A DNA stretch of 31,363 nucleotides. It comes from a virus. Location of the stretch: IMG/VR virus record IMGVR_UViG_3300020394_000061, positions 1 to 31,363 of that record. One strand, given 5' to 3'. The position numbers and the translations under genes were made by a program. Shown one piece after another: positions 1 to 7,763 of the stretch. The notes under the pieces were generated by a model. That model was not told where the DNA came from. It made no database searches and saw nothing but the letters and a program-made list of their open reading frames with translations. Numbering within the stretch: the stretch's first letter is position 1; each line of letters begins with the position of its first letter.

Positions 1-539
1 CTGGAGGTACAAGAGTTAAGATTCTTAAGTCTGGTACTGCTAATACTGCTGCTGCTGTCGCTGCTGTAACTGGTGCTGATCTAGTAACTGCTCTTTGGAA
101 AGTTGCAGAAACATTTGATACAAACAACATTCCAGAAGACAATAGATATTTTGCTCTTGACCCAGCAAATTACTATAAGCTAGCTCAAACAACAGATGTT
201 CTTAACAGAGATTGGGGCGGTTCTGGAGCATATGCAGAAGGAACAGTTCTCAAGGTTGCTGGTATTAATATCATCAAATCTAACCACTTACCTAAGACAA
301 ATAGAACTGCGGTAACTGGTGAGAACAACACATATCACGCTAACTATACAGACAATATCGGTCTTGCATTTACTCCAGATGCAGTCGGTACTGTTAAGTT
401 AATGGACTTGAAGATGCAGCAAACAGGAAATGATGTTTCTGCATTATGGCAAGGTACATTTATGGTTGGTTCAATGGCTCATGGTACTGGTGTTTTAAGA
501 CCAGACTGTGCTATTGAGGTATATGCAAGCAACTCATAA
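1..539 (+). CDS. Major capsid protein, T7 gp10-like (5' end missing)
   Basis: This is the 3' part of the major capsid gene, open from the window edge (first full codon at base 3) to the TAA at 537-539, about 178 residues. It forms the icosahedral shell of the T7-type head. The translation has the gp10 C-terminal pattern: an ALDPANYYKLAQ segment, a later NTYHANYTDNIGLAFTPDAV segment, and the end SMAHGTGVLRPDCAIEVYA. Order also supports this, because gp11 and gp12 homologues follow directly. In T7 the scaffold gene precedes the capsid gene on the same strand, whereas here the scaffold lies at 21379-22155 on the opposite strand. No frameshift-type C-terminal extension (T7 gp10B) was seen. The identity is confident and the start lies outside the window. 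Confidence 0.93.
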   Translation, partial: GGTRVKILKSGTANTAAAVAAVTGADLVTALWKVAETFDTNNIPEDNRYFALDPANYYKLAQTTDVLNRDWGGSGAYAEGTVLKVAGINIIKSNHLPKTNRTAVTGENNTYHANYTDNIGLAFTPDAVGTVKLMDLKMQQTGNDVSALWQGTFMVGSMAHGTGVLRPDCAIEVYASNS

Positions 540-549
540 GTAGCTAATA

Positions 550-572
550 TAGGGGGGAAACTTACCCCCCTA
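550..572 (+). terminator. G/C-rich hairpin after the capsid gene, possible T-phi-like terminator
   Basis: A perfect stem pairs 550-557 (T, A, six G) with 565-572 (six C, T, A) around a 7-base loop, 10 bases after the capsid stop. It is the most GC-rich stretch of the neighbourhood. In T7 the main late terminator T-phi sits at exactly this place between genes 10 and 11, giving high capsid expression with partial read-through into the tail genes. No U-run follows, so it could instead be an mRNA-stabilising or processing hairpin. The structure is seen directly and the function is inferred from position. Confidence 0.6.
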
Positions 573-577
573 CTACT

Positions 578-640
578 ATGCCTAAAGGTAAAGGAACTTA
601 CGGAACCAAAAAAGGAAGACCACCAAAGAAAGGAAAGTAA
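578..640 (+). CDS. 20-residue basic microprotein with AT-hook-like GRP core
   Basis: A tiny ORF runs from the ATG at 578 to the TAA at 638-640, and the next gene's ATG follows immediately at 641. The product starts MPKGKGTYGTKKGRPPKK and is made almost wholly of Lys, Gly, Pro and Arg. The core KKGRPPKK looks like the AT-hook, a GRP tripeptide flanked by basic residues that binds the minor groove of AT-rich DNA. As far as I recall, very short proteins of this GTYGxKxGRPxKK type sit near the capsid gene in other marine phages, which argues for a real gene. The distal codons also supply the purine-rich ribosome binding site (AAAGGAAAG) of gp11, so part of the sequence may be kept for that reason. 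No clear ribosome binding site precedes it apart from the upstream hairpin region. Function unknown. Confidence 0.6.
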   Translation: MPKGKGTYGTKKGRPPKKGK

Positions 641-1249
641 ATGGTACTCGCTAGAACCACAAAACTTGAAGCAGTAAACAAAGCCTTACAGATGATGGGG
701 GAAGCACCTCTTAACTCTCTGCAAGGCTTGTTTGGTTTAGGTAACTTAGCTGAAACAACTATCAATAGCGTTAGCCGAAAAATACAAGTAGAAGGGTGGT
801 CATTTAATACAGACTATCAACAAAGTTTAGTTAGAGACTCTACAACTAACCACATATCAGTTGGTGATAATGTTAGCAGAATTGTTGTCGATCACTTTGA
901 CTATCCAGATATAGATGTAGTTCAACGTGGTAAAAAATTATATGATCGCAAAAACAATACCTATGAGTTTGAACAAAACATAAAGGCAGATATAACTTAC
1001 ATATTAGATTGGGAGGACTTACCAGAGCATGCAAGAAACTACATAATGGTTAAAACTGGTAGGGAACTACAGGAAAATATGATAGGTAGTAAAGATTTAA
1101 CAGAGATAAATATAATTTTAGAACAAGAAAGTAGGTCACAATTTTTAGAAGAAGAAACAACTCTTAGCGAACATAATATGATTAGAGGTCATGCCAATAG
1201 ATCGTATCCAGTTAAAACATATAAACCAATAAATATGCTTGAAAGATAA
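641..1249 (+). CDS. Tail tubular protein A (T7 gp11-like)
   Basis: At 202 residues this is close to T7 gp11 (196). The N-terminus (TTKLEAVNKALQMMGEAPLNS) and the following alpha-helical AETTINSVSRKIQVEGWSFN are the family signature. The protein forms the ring attaching the portal to the tubular tail and offers the docking surface for tail fibres. The ATG at 641 directly abuts the microprotein stop and has the purine-rich AAAGGAAAG sequence at good spacing. The stop overlaps the gp12 ATG by one base (TAATG), typical of translational coupling. There is nothing unusual in length or order. Confidence 0.93.
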   Translation: MVLARTTKLEAVNKALQMMGEAPLNSLQGLFGLGNLAETTINSVSRKIQVEGWSFNTDYQQSLVRDSTTNHISVGDNVSRIVVDHFDYPDIDVVQRGKKLYDRKNNTYEFEQNIKADITYILDWEDLPEHARNYIMVKTGRELQENMIGSKDLTEINIILEQESRSQFLEEETTLSEHNMIRGHANRSYPVKTYKPINMLER

Positions 1250-3939
1250 TGGGTTTAATCAGTAGCACTATACCCAATATGATTAATGGGGTTAGTCAGC
1301 AGCCCTCTGCATTGCGACTAGCTTCTCAAGCCGAATCAGTTATAAATTGCTTGTCATCACCAGTTGAAGGTTTAACTAAGCGACCACCTTTTAACCACAT
1401 AGCAAAATTAATATCAGGCTCTGCTGGTACAGGTAGACCCTTTGTAGAAGTTGTAGATAGAGATGGAACTATCCAATACTTAATAATGATTAGAGATGGA
1501 GCTATTGATGTATTTAATATAGATGGCTCTGCACAAACAGTTAATACTCCTGTCGGAACTGACTATTTAGATATATCTAATACAGCTGACCCTTCAGATA
1601 AGTTTAGGGTTGCTTCAGTTGCTGATTACACTTTTATAGTTAACAGAGAAAAAATAGTTACTATGGATTTTGCTGGTACTTACACGCAAAACGATGGAGC
1701 AACACCGCCAGCAGCTGGAACTATAATAGCTGTTAACTGTCCAAAACATGGTTTAGAAACAGGCGTAAAAATACAAATAGATTTTGAAACTGGTACTACT
1801 CCAGATGGAACTTATAACGTAACTAAAGTAGATGATAACAACTTCACGCTAGTTGGAGCTACAAGTTTAGATACTAGCGGAACTTGTAGGTTTAATGAAC
1901 TGTCTCCAGATGTATCACGCAAGGGAATTATTTTTATAAAAGCTGCTGACTATGACACAAGATATGAAGTAAAGATAAAAGATGCTGCTGGTACTACAAC
2001 TTTGGCTACGGCAACTCACCAAACTGCTTCAGCTGGAGGCACAGTACCTAACTCAAATACTATTGCATCTGATTTAACTAACCAGTTAATAAGTCAATTA
2101 TCTAGTGGTTGGACTTTTACTGTTGACCAGTACATTATAAGAATAGAAAAAAATGACGATACAGAATTTGTTATAGAAAGTACTGACTCAAAAGCTGGCA
2201 CTTACACAAAAGCTATTCGAGGAGCTATAGATACAATTAGCGATTTGCCAACCTTATGCGAGAAAGATTTTATTGTCAAAGTGCAAGGTACTAAGACAAC
2301 AGGACTAGACGATTACTACGTTAAATTTGAAACTAGCAACAATACAGCATTTGGTTTTGGCATTTGGAGAGAAACAGTTGGCCCACTACAGCCTTATAAA
2401 TTTAATAAATCAACTATGCCACATGTTTTAGTGCGTGATGCTACTACTGGCGTGTTTGAATTTAAAGAGTTTGATTGGTCGCCAAGAATAGCTGGAGACA
2501 TGTTAACTGCTCCTACTCCTACATTTGTAGGAACTAATATAAACAATATTAATACTTTTAGAAACAGGCTTATATTCTTAGCTGATGAAAATGTCTTAAT
2601 GAGTGCAGCTGATAGTTACGATAGGTTTTTCCCTGAGACAGTACAAACCATTGTAGATAGTGACCCGATTGATTTGGTTACAGGTGGTACGGAGATTCAC
2701 TTCTTAACATCCAGTTTGGCGTTTGCAAATACTTTGTTGCTATTTAGTCGGCATGGTCAATTTAGATTAGATGCTGGTGCTTCAACGATTGGTGGTGCTT
2801 TGACACCAAAAACCGCAACAATAACAGCTATCACTACTTATGAAACTGAACCAACTGTTGACCCTATTGCTGTAGGTCGTACTGTTTATTTCTCGATACC
2901 TAAAGGAGAGTTTAGTGGTTTGCGTGACTTTTACCTTCCAGATGTAACTGCATCAGTTCCAGTATCAGAAGAAGTATCTTCAGCTGTTCCTAGATATATT
3001 CCTAAAAACATAGTTAGTTTGATTAGTTCAGCATCAGAAGAAACTGTTATAGCTATCAGTAAAGATCAGCCTAAACGTATTTACTTTTATAAATTCTTTT
3101 ACGAAGAAGATCAAAAGCTACAGTCATCTTGGTCATTCTGGGAGGTCAAAGGAGATAAGACAGTACTTGGTGCATCAATAATAGATAGTGATGTTTTCTT
3201 TGTTATGCAATATGCAGATGGCGTTTACCTAGAAAAATGTTCCTTACGACCAGAATCAGTAGATGAAGGTAGTAACTTAGAAATATTATTAGATAGAAAA
3301 ATAGATGAAACTAAGTGTCATATTAATGTAATTAATCAGGGTGGTGCTGGTGTTCAGTCAATAATATCTTTGCCTTATCCAACAGCTACGGCTGGCATCC
3401 AAGTACTTGTTGGTAAGGATGCTGCTGGTAATACTATGCAGCATGGTCAAGTACAAGTTCCAAGTGCAGAAACTTTATCTGGAGCTACGCAATCAGGATT
3501 TACTGGTAACGGAACTATGACTGTATTAGGTGATTTATCAAACGCAAAATTCTTTGTAGGCGAAAGATATGACATGACTTATGAGTTTAGTACGCCATAT
3601 TTAAAAGAGCAGCCAACTGGCGGTGGTGTTGCTGTTGTTGCTAGTCCAAGACTACAAATTAGAACTTGGACATTTGTGTTTGATGATACGTCTGCATTTA
3701 AAATAAGAGTTACACCTAGAGGTAGAAATGCTTTTACTTATCCGTATAATGGGTTTATTGTTGGTCAAAATCCTCCAGCATTAGGTCAAGCACCTTTCTT
3801 AACTGGAAAATTTAAAGTGCCAGTCATGGCACATAACAACGACACTAAAGTCGAAATCTTAAGCGATAGTCCACTACCCTGTCGTATTCAATCATCAGAA
3901 TGGGAAGGATGGCTACACACAAGAGCAAGACGGCTATAG
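1249..3939 (+). CDS. Tail tubular protein B, nozzle (T7 gp12-like)
   Basis: This 896-residue protein is about 100 residues longer than T7 gp12 (794). The N-terminal ISSTIPNMINGVSQQPSALR and the nearby CLSSPVEGLTKRPP are diagnostic of the family. It forms the hexameric tail nozzle through which DNA leaves the particle and to which fibres bind. The extra length seems to lie in the first half, around residues 145-310, which is rich in Thr, Gly and Asp and looks like inserted beta-sandwich material. The gene starts on the last base of gp11 and its end overlaps the next gene by 40 bp. Identity is confident; placing the insertion is inference without an alignment. Confidence 0.92.
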   Translation: MGLISSTIPNMINGVSQQPSALRLASQAESVINCLSSPVEGLTKRPPFNHIAKLISGSAGTGRPFVEVVDRDGTIQYLIMIRDGAIDVFNIDGSAQTVNTPVGTDYLDISNTADPSDKFRVASVADYTFIVNREKIVTMDFAGTYTQNDGATPPAAGTIIAVNCPKHGLETGVKIQIDFETGTTPDGTYNVTKVDDNNFTLVGATSLDTSGTCRFNELSPDVSRKGIIFIKAADYDTRYEVKIKDAAGTTTLATATHQTASAGGTVPNSNTIASDLTNQLISQLSSGWTFTVDQYIIRIEKNDDTEFVIESTDSKAGTYTKAIRGAIDTISDLPTLCEKDFIVKVQGTKTTGLDDYYVKFETSNNTAFGFGIWRETVGPLQPYKFNKSTMPHVLVRDATTGVFEFKEFDWSPRIAGDMLTAPTPTFVGTNINNINTFRNRLIFLADENVLMSAADSYDRFFPETVQTIVDSDPIDLVTGGTEIHFLTSSLAFANTLLLFSRHGQFRLDAGASTIGGALTPKTATITAITTYETEPTVDPIAVGRTVYFSIPKGEFSGLRDFYLPDVTASVPVSEEVSSAVPRYIPKNIVSLISSASEETVIAISKDQPKRIYFYKFFYEEDQKLQSSWSFWEVKGDKTVLGASIIDSDVFFVMQYADGVYLEKCSLRPESVDEGSNLEILLDRKIDETKCHINVINQGGAGVQSIISLPYPTATAGIQVLVGKDAAGNTMQHGQVQVPSAETLSGATQSGFTGNGTMTVLGDLSNAKFFVGERYDMTYEFSTPYLKEQPTGGGVAVVASPRLQIRTWTFVFDDTSAFKIRVTPRGRNAFTYPYNGFIVGQNPPALGQAPFLTGKFKVPVMAHNNDTKVEILSDSPLPCRIQSSEWEGWLHTRARRL

Positions 3940-4403
3940 GCAAGTTTCATTGGCGAAAGTCAATATTGTCTGACGTTGTAACAGTCGCAGCAAATATGCG
4001 GCAAGAGGATAAAGAAGAAGTATTAGCTTATTCTGGCTCATCACCACAAGAAGCTTTGTTTTATTGTTTCTTTGCAAGTCAGCCTTGTATGACTATGGTT
4101 GGCCGAAAAGGTAACATCATGGGTATGTATGGGGTAGTTCCCTGCTCACCAAAAGTAGGCAGAATCTGGATGTTAGGGCATGAGTCTATGACATCTGACT
4201 ATAGAGATGTAAGAGCTTTTTTGCGTAACTCACCTATAGAATTACAAAAATTTCATTGCAATTATCCTTTGTTGTACAACTATGTTGATGCAAGAAACGA
4301 AACTCATATAAAATGGATTAAGTGGATGGGTTTCTCAATCATTAAGAAACACGCTACATTTGGTGCAGAGGGTCGAACTTTTTACGAATTTGTAAAGAAC
4401 TAA
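3900..4403 (+). CDS. Gp13-like internal virion protein A, GNAT-like fold
   Basis: A 167-residue protein in the T7 gp13 position, between gp12 and gp14. The pattern of an N-terminal AANMRQEDKEEV helix, a central strand region (GRKGNIMGMYGVVP), and a C-terminal NETHIKWIKWMGF followed by a final strand resembles the Gcn5-type acetyltransferase fold that many marine T7-like phages carry here. I see no proof of catalytic activity, and a canonical acetyl-CoA loop (Q/RxxGxG/A) is not obvious, so a structural or assembly role like T7 gp13 is as likely. The listed start overlaps gp12 by 40 bp. A second ATG at 3909 is equally possible, and neither has a well-spaced ribosome binding site. Confidence 0.75.
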   Translation: MGRMATHKSKTAIGKFHWRKSILSDVVTVAANMRQEDKEEVLAYSGSSPQEALFYCFFASQPCMTMVGRKGNIMGMYGVVPCSPKVGRIWMLGHESMTSDYRDVRAFLRNSPIELQKFHCNYPLLYNYVDARNETHIKWIKWMGFSIIKKHATFGAEGRTFYEFVKN

Positions 4404-4405
4404 CT

Positions 4406-5086
4406 ATGTGTGGTGCAATTCCTATAGCTGTTATCTCAGGAGTCTTAGGTGTAGCTGGTAGCTATATGCAATACCAGCAAGCTAAGACAAATGTTGCATA
4501 TCAGAACGCCCAGCAAAATTTACAATATCAGAGCAGCATGTTACAGGCTCAGTCCAATCGGATGACTGAGGATGTAAAGAAACAGATGAATGAAGATGCT
4601 ATACAGCATGCAAATTATTTAGCAGATTTGCAATATGAAAGAGATAGCACCAGAATCACTATGAATCAGATGCAGCAACAAGAACAAGCAGCACAAGAGC
4701 AAACAGCAACTGGTCGGACATATTTACAAAAGAGAGGAGAAGTTGCAGCGATAAGAGGATTAGGAACAAACGCATGGACTTTGATTGCGGATATAAAACG
4801 CACACAAGCACAAGCAGACTTTATAACGAATCGAAATACTGCGTTTAGTTTGGCTGGTACTCAATCGCAGCGACTGGATGCTCAAGCTAATCGAGCCAGT
4901 AGGCGAGGCCAAACTGCAACGTATCTTAAGAAAACATTTCTTGACCCTGTTAAACCTTTGGAAATACCGAAGCCAAGCTTTGGGCCATATGCTCTTGGCA
5001 TGGCCAGTTCTGTCGTTGGCGGCTTTACTACTTATCATGGACTGAGAAGTGGAGACAACCCGATGCCTAATTGGGGATTTGGTTAA
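4406..5086 (+). CDS. Internal virion protein B (T7 gp14-like)
   Basis: 226 residues against 196 in T7 gp14. The N-terminus MCGAIPIAVISGVLGVAGSY is a short hydrophobic Gly/Ala-rich segment, followed by a long Gln/Ala-rich helical region, the usual gp14 design. In T7 gp14 is ejected first and makes the channel in the outer membrane. The C-terminus holds another Gly-rich hydrophobic stretch (ALGMASSVVGGFTTYHGL). It lies two bases after the previous stop, and its own stop is immediately followed by the gp15 ATG, so the ejection proteins are one translational unit. Assignment rests on order, N-terminal pattern and size. Confidence 0.85.
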   Translation: MCGAIPIAVISGVLGVAGSYMQYQQAKTNVAYQNAQQNLQYQSSMLQAQSNRMTEDVKKQMNEDAIQHANYLADLQYERDSTRITMNQMQQQEQAAQEQTATGRTYLQKRGEVAAIRGLGTNAWTLIADIKRTQAQADFITNRNTAFSLAGTQSQRLDAQANRASRRGQTATYLKKTFLDPVKPLEIPKPSFGPYALGMASSVVGGFTTYHGLRSGDNPMPNWGFG

Positions 5087-7747
5087 ATGGCAGCATCAAC
5101 TAAAGGGTTAAGTCTTGGTAAAAACGAAGACCCAAAAAGTAGAAGAGGCGAAGCAAAACAAGTTTCTTTAGATGGAATAAATGTTGCTCCTGTTACTGGC
5201 TCAACTCAAATTACAGAACCTAAAGTACAAAATGCTAGATGGTTTGGCGAAAGTGCTGTTCAGCCAGCTTCACTAACAAAAATACCCCAGCTTGAATTGC
5301 CAAGTATGGCTGGTGTTATTGAGCCTGCTACGCCAAAAGATGCTGGCAGAATGGGAGATTCTTTGGTTACTTTTGCACAGTCAGTAGCTGATTATGGTTC
5401 TTCTACAGCAAGTAGAAGAAAAAATTTAAGAGAAGAAAATGAAGCAATAGCAAACAAAATTATTACTACATGGGGTCAAAACCCTACTCAACCAGTAAAA
5501 GATTTAGATGTATATATACAATCTATAAAAAAATCTATAGCTAAGATACAGGCTAAAGAAAAATTAACCCAAGAAGATTTACAGACAATAAGAGATTATG
5601 AAAAGTTAATAGGGCAAATAAATAATAAAAGAAATTTAGGCGAAGTTTTACTTTCAAAAGACAGAGAAAGAGTTGTAAAAAATAGAGCACAAGGTTTTCA
5701 ATCTTATGCTGAGAATACAACAGTTGCAGATTTAAACTTAGCTGGTGGAATCACAGATAAAAATGGAGATCTAAAAGATAAAAAGATAAGCGAGCTTGAC
5801 CCTAACTCTGAACAATGGATAGCGGCATTTAATAACTATGTCTATGGAGACATGGATTTAAGCGGCTTTGAGTTAAAAAACGTAGAAGGTATAGTATCTA
5901 ACTCACAGTATCAAGCCAAAGTAACTCAATTAAAAAGTTATAACGCTAAAGAAAAAGATAGGATAATGAGTTCATCCTTGCAAAGCATAGAAACAAACTT
6001 AGAACTATTAGTCCAGAAGAACAATGCAACAACTGAAGTTACGTTTATTTCAGATCTGCAAGACGATGTTGAATTTTTAAAAAGCACACATTTATTTACT
6101 AATAAAGAAATAGATAATTTTGTACAGCAGTCAATAAGTATGATGGTTTATTTTATTGGCGAAAAAGGAGGAGAAATAGATGCAGAGGCAATAATAAATC
6201 GAATATTTTTAGGAGAAAACATTGGCAAAGAAGATCAAATTTTGCCATTAATGACAGGCAAGGTAAGCGATAGAGTGTTAAAGGATGGAACAATTAATAA
6301 AAAATTATTCTTAATTAATGCTATTGGAGGCGAAGCAAGATTAAATGAAATTATATCTGAGGTAACTAATAAAAATGTTAAAGCAAATAACAGTAAAACT
6401 AATGGACTTGAGCTTGCTTATGATACGTCATTCAATAATGTTTTAGAAAGTAAACCAGAAGGTAAAACTGAATCGTATCTATCTTTGTTAATAAAAGGAG
6501 ATAATGATGACATAACAGGTAACGTTCATGTAAATGCTGTTATTACAGAATTAAATTCAACAAGATTAGAACTTATAGAAAAAGCAAACGGAGATACAAA
6601 AAAAATAGCTGCAATAAATAAATCGTATACTGAAAAATTATCTAACATTAAAAATAATCTTTTAGTTTCAGATTTTAAAGAAGAACTAAAAGATCTTAAT
6701 GATAGAAGTCTAAAGGTTGCTTTAGGAGAGGCTACCGAAACTGAAATTGCAGATTTAAAAACAGATTTGTTTATGTTTAGAGATACCTATAAAGACCTAC
6801 CAAAGCTCGATGATGACTTAAGCCAAGTTATTGATAACCTAGAAAACTATGCAGATGCCAGTAATAAAACGAGTTTAAAGTTTGGAACAGATATTGTTAA
6901 TGATTTGTTTACGACTTATTCAAACAGTCAAGATTCAAATTTTGATAAAGATACTGTATGGAATAAGAACAAAGCTGCGATAGATGCAAGAGTAAAAGAA
7001 ATAGTACAACAGGCAATACAAGATCATCCAAACGATATTCAAGCAAGAAACGAGCAAATTAATAGAGTTATTACAAATGAATGGAATAACGGAGGATTTA
7101 TAGATGGTCGAGAAGTTAACACTACTCCGATTAACAATATGGGAAATCCTACTAAAGCAAGTAAAGATTATTTGAATAGTAATGGATTTAATAAAAAAGG
7201 AATGTTAGATGCTAATGGTTATTTTACTGATAATTCCATACAAACTTTTACGGCTCATGTACGAAATAAATATCAACCTATGTTCTCGAAAAACGCATTG
7301 TATCAATATAAAAAAGTAGGAGGCCAGTTCCAGCCAAATGGAGGCTTGATGTTGATGTGGATGTCTGGAGAAGACATGCCAGAAGGTTGGGATATTATTG
7401 AGAAAAATTTAGAGAAGATGGATAACATGAGTGTGACTAAGTTTTTTGAAGAACAGTTAATTAAAAATGGTCTTGACCCTAAAGTATTTCCGCTAGAAGT
7501 ATTAAAAAGTTTAGAGGGTAAAAATCAACAAGAAAGAAGAGAGGCGTGGGCTAAACTTACTGGTACTGAATTAAAAGAGGATGAAAACATAACTGGTGTT
7601 ATTAATAAAAAGAATTACGAAGCTGGTGCATTTGTAACTAATAACAACACATTTTATATAGGGCCATATGGTACAGCAGGGAAAGAGGTGCAAAGGTTAC
7701 TTAATGATAAAAATATGGGATGGTACAATCTTTGGGGTGCGATATAA
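5087..7747 (+). CDS. Internal virion protein C (T7 gp15-like)
   Basis: 886 residues against 747 in T7 gp15. It is a largely alpha-helical, charged protein with no signal peptide or clear membrane segment. The N-terminal 110 residues are disordered-looking (SLGKNEDPKSRRGEAKQVSL and similar). The region around 115-200 (RRKNLREENEAIANKI onward) is coiled-coil-like. The C-terminus (residues about 820-886) is more globular, with GAFVTNNNTFYIGPYGTAGK. In T7 gp15 builds the periplasmic tunnel with gp16 during DNA ejection. The name is based on its position between gp14 and gp16 and on size. The primary sequence alone is poorly diagnostic. Confidence 0.8.
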   Translation: MAASTKGLSLGKNEDPKSRRGEAKQVSLDGINVAPVTGSTQITEPKVQNARWFGESAVQPASLTKIPQLELPSMAGVIEPATPKDAGRMGDSLVTFAQSVADYGSSTASRRKNLREENEAIANKIITTWGQNPTQPVKDLDVYIQSIKKSIAKIQAKEKLTQEDLQTIRDYEKLIGQINNKRNLGEVLLSKDRERVVKNRAQGFQSYAENTTVADLNLAGGITDKNGDLKDKKISELDPNSEQWIAAFNNYVYGDMDLSGFELKNVEGIVSNSQYQAKVTQLKSYNAKEKDRIMSSSLQSIETNLELLVQKNNATTEVTFISDLQDDVEFLKSTHLFTNKEIDNFVQQSISMMVYFIGEKGGEIDAEAIINRIFLGENIGKEDQILPLMTGKVSDRVLKDGTINKKLFLINAIGGEARLNEIISEVTNKNVKANNSKTNGLELAYDTSFNNVLESKPEGKTESYLSLLIKGDNDDITGNVHVNAVITELNSTRLELIEKANGDTKKIAAINKSYTEKLSNIKNNLLVSDFKEELKDLNDRSLKVALGEATETEIADLKTDLFMFRDTYKDLPKLDDDLSQVIDNLENYADASNKTSLKFGTDIVNDLFTTYSNSQDSNFDKDTVWNKNKAAIDARVKEIVQQAIQDHPNDIQARNEQINRVITNEWNNGGFIDGREVNTTPINNMGNPTKASKDYLNSNGFNKKGMLDANGYFTDNSIQTFTAHVRNKYQPMFSKNALYQYKKVGGQFQPNGGLMLMWMSGEDMPEGWDIIEKNLEKMDNMSVTKFFEEQLIKNGLDPKVFPLEVLKSLEGKNQQERREAWAKLTGTELKEDENITGVINKKNYEAGAFVTNNNTFYIGPYGTAGKEVQRLLNDKNMGWYNLWGAI

Positions 7748-7763
7748 TATGGAGAAACTATAA

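Noticed and set aside
4406-4470. Lipoprotein-like Cys near the gp14 N-terminus (MCGAIP)
   Set aside because: The Cys is residue 2 with no signal peptide or lipobox before it; MC... starts with hydrophobic segments are usual for gp14.
7749-7763. Four-codon frame (MEKL) between gp15 and gp16
   Set aside because: Too short to be meaningful; the GGAG it contains serves as the gp16 ribosome binding site.
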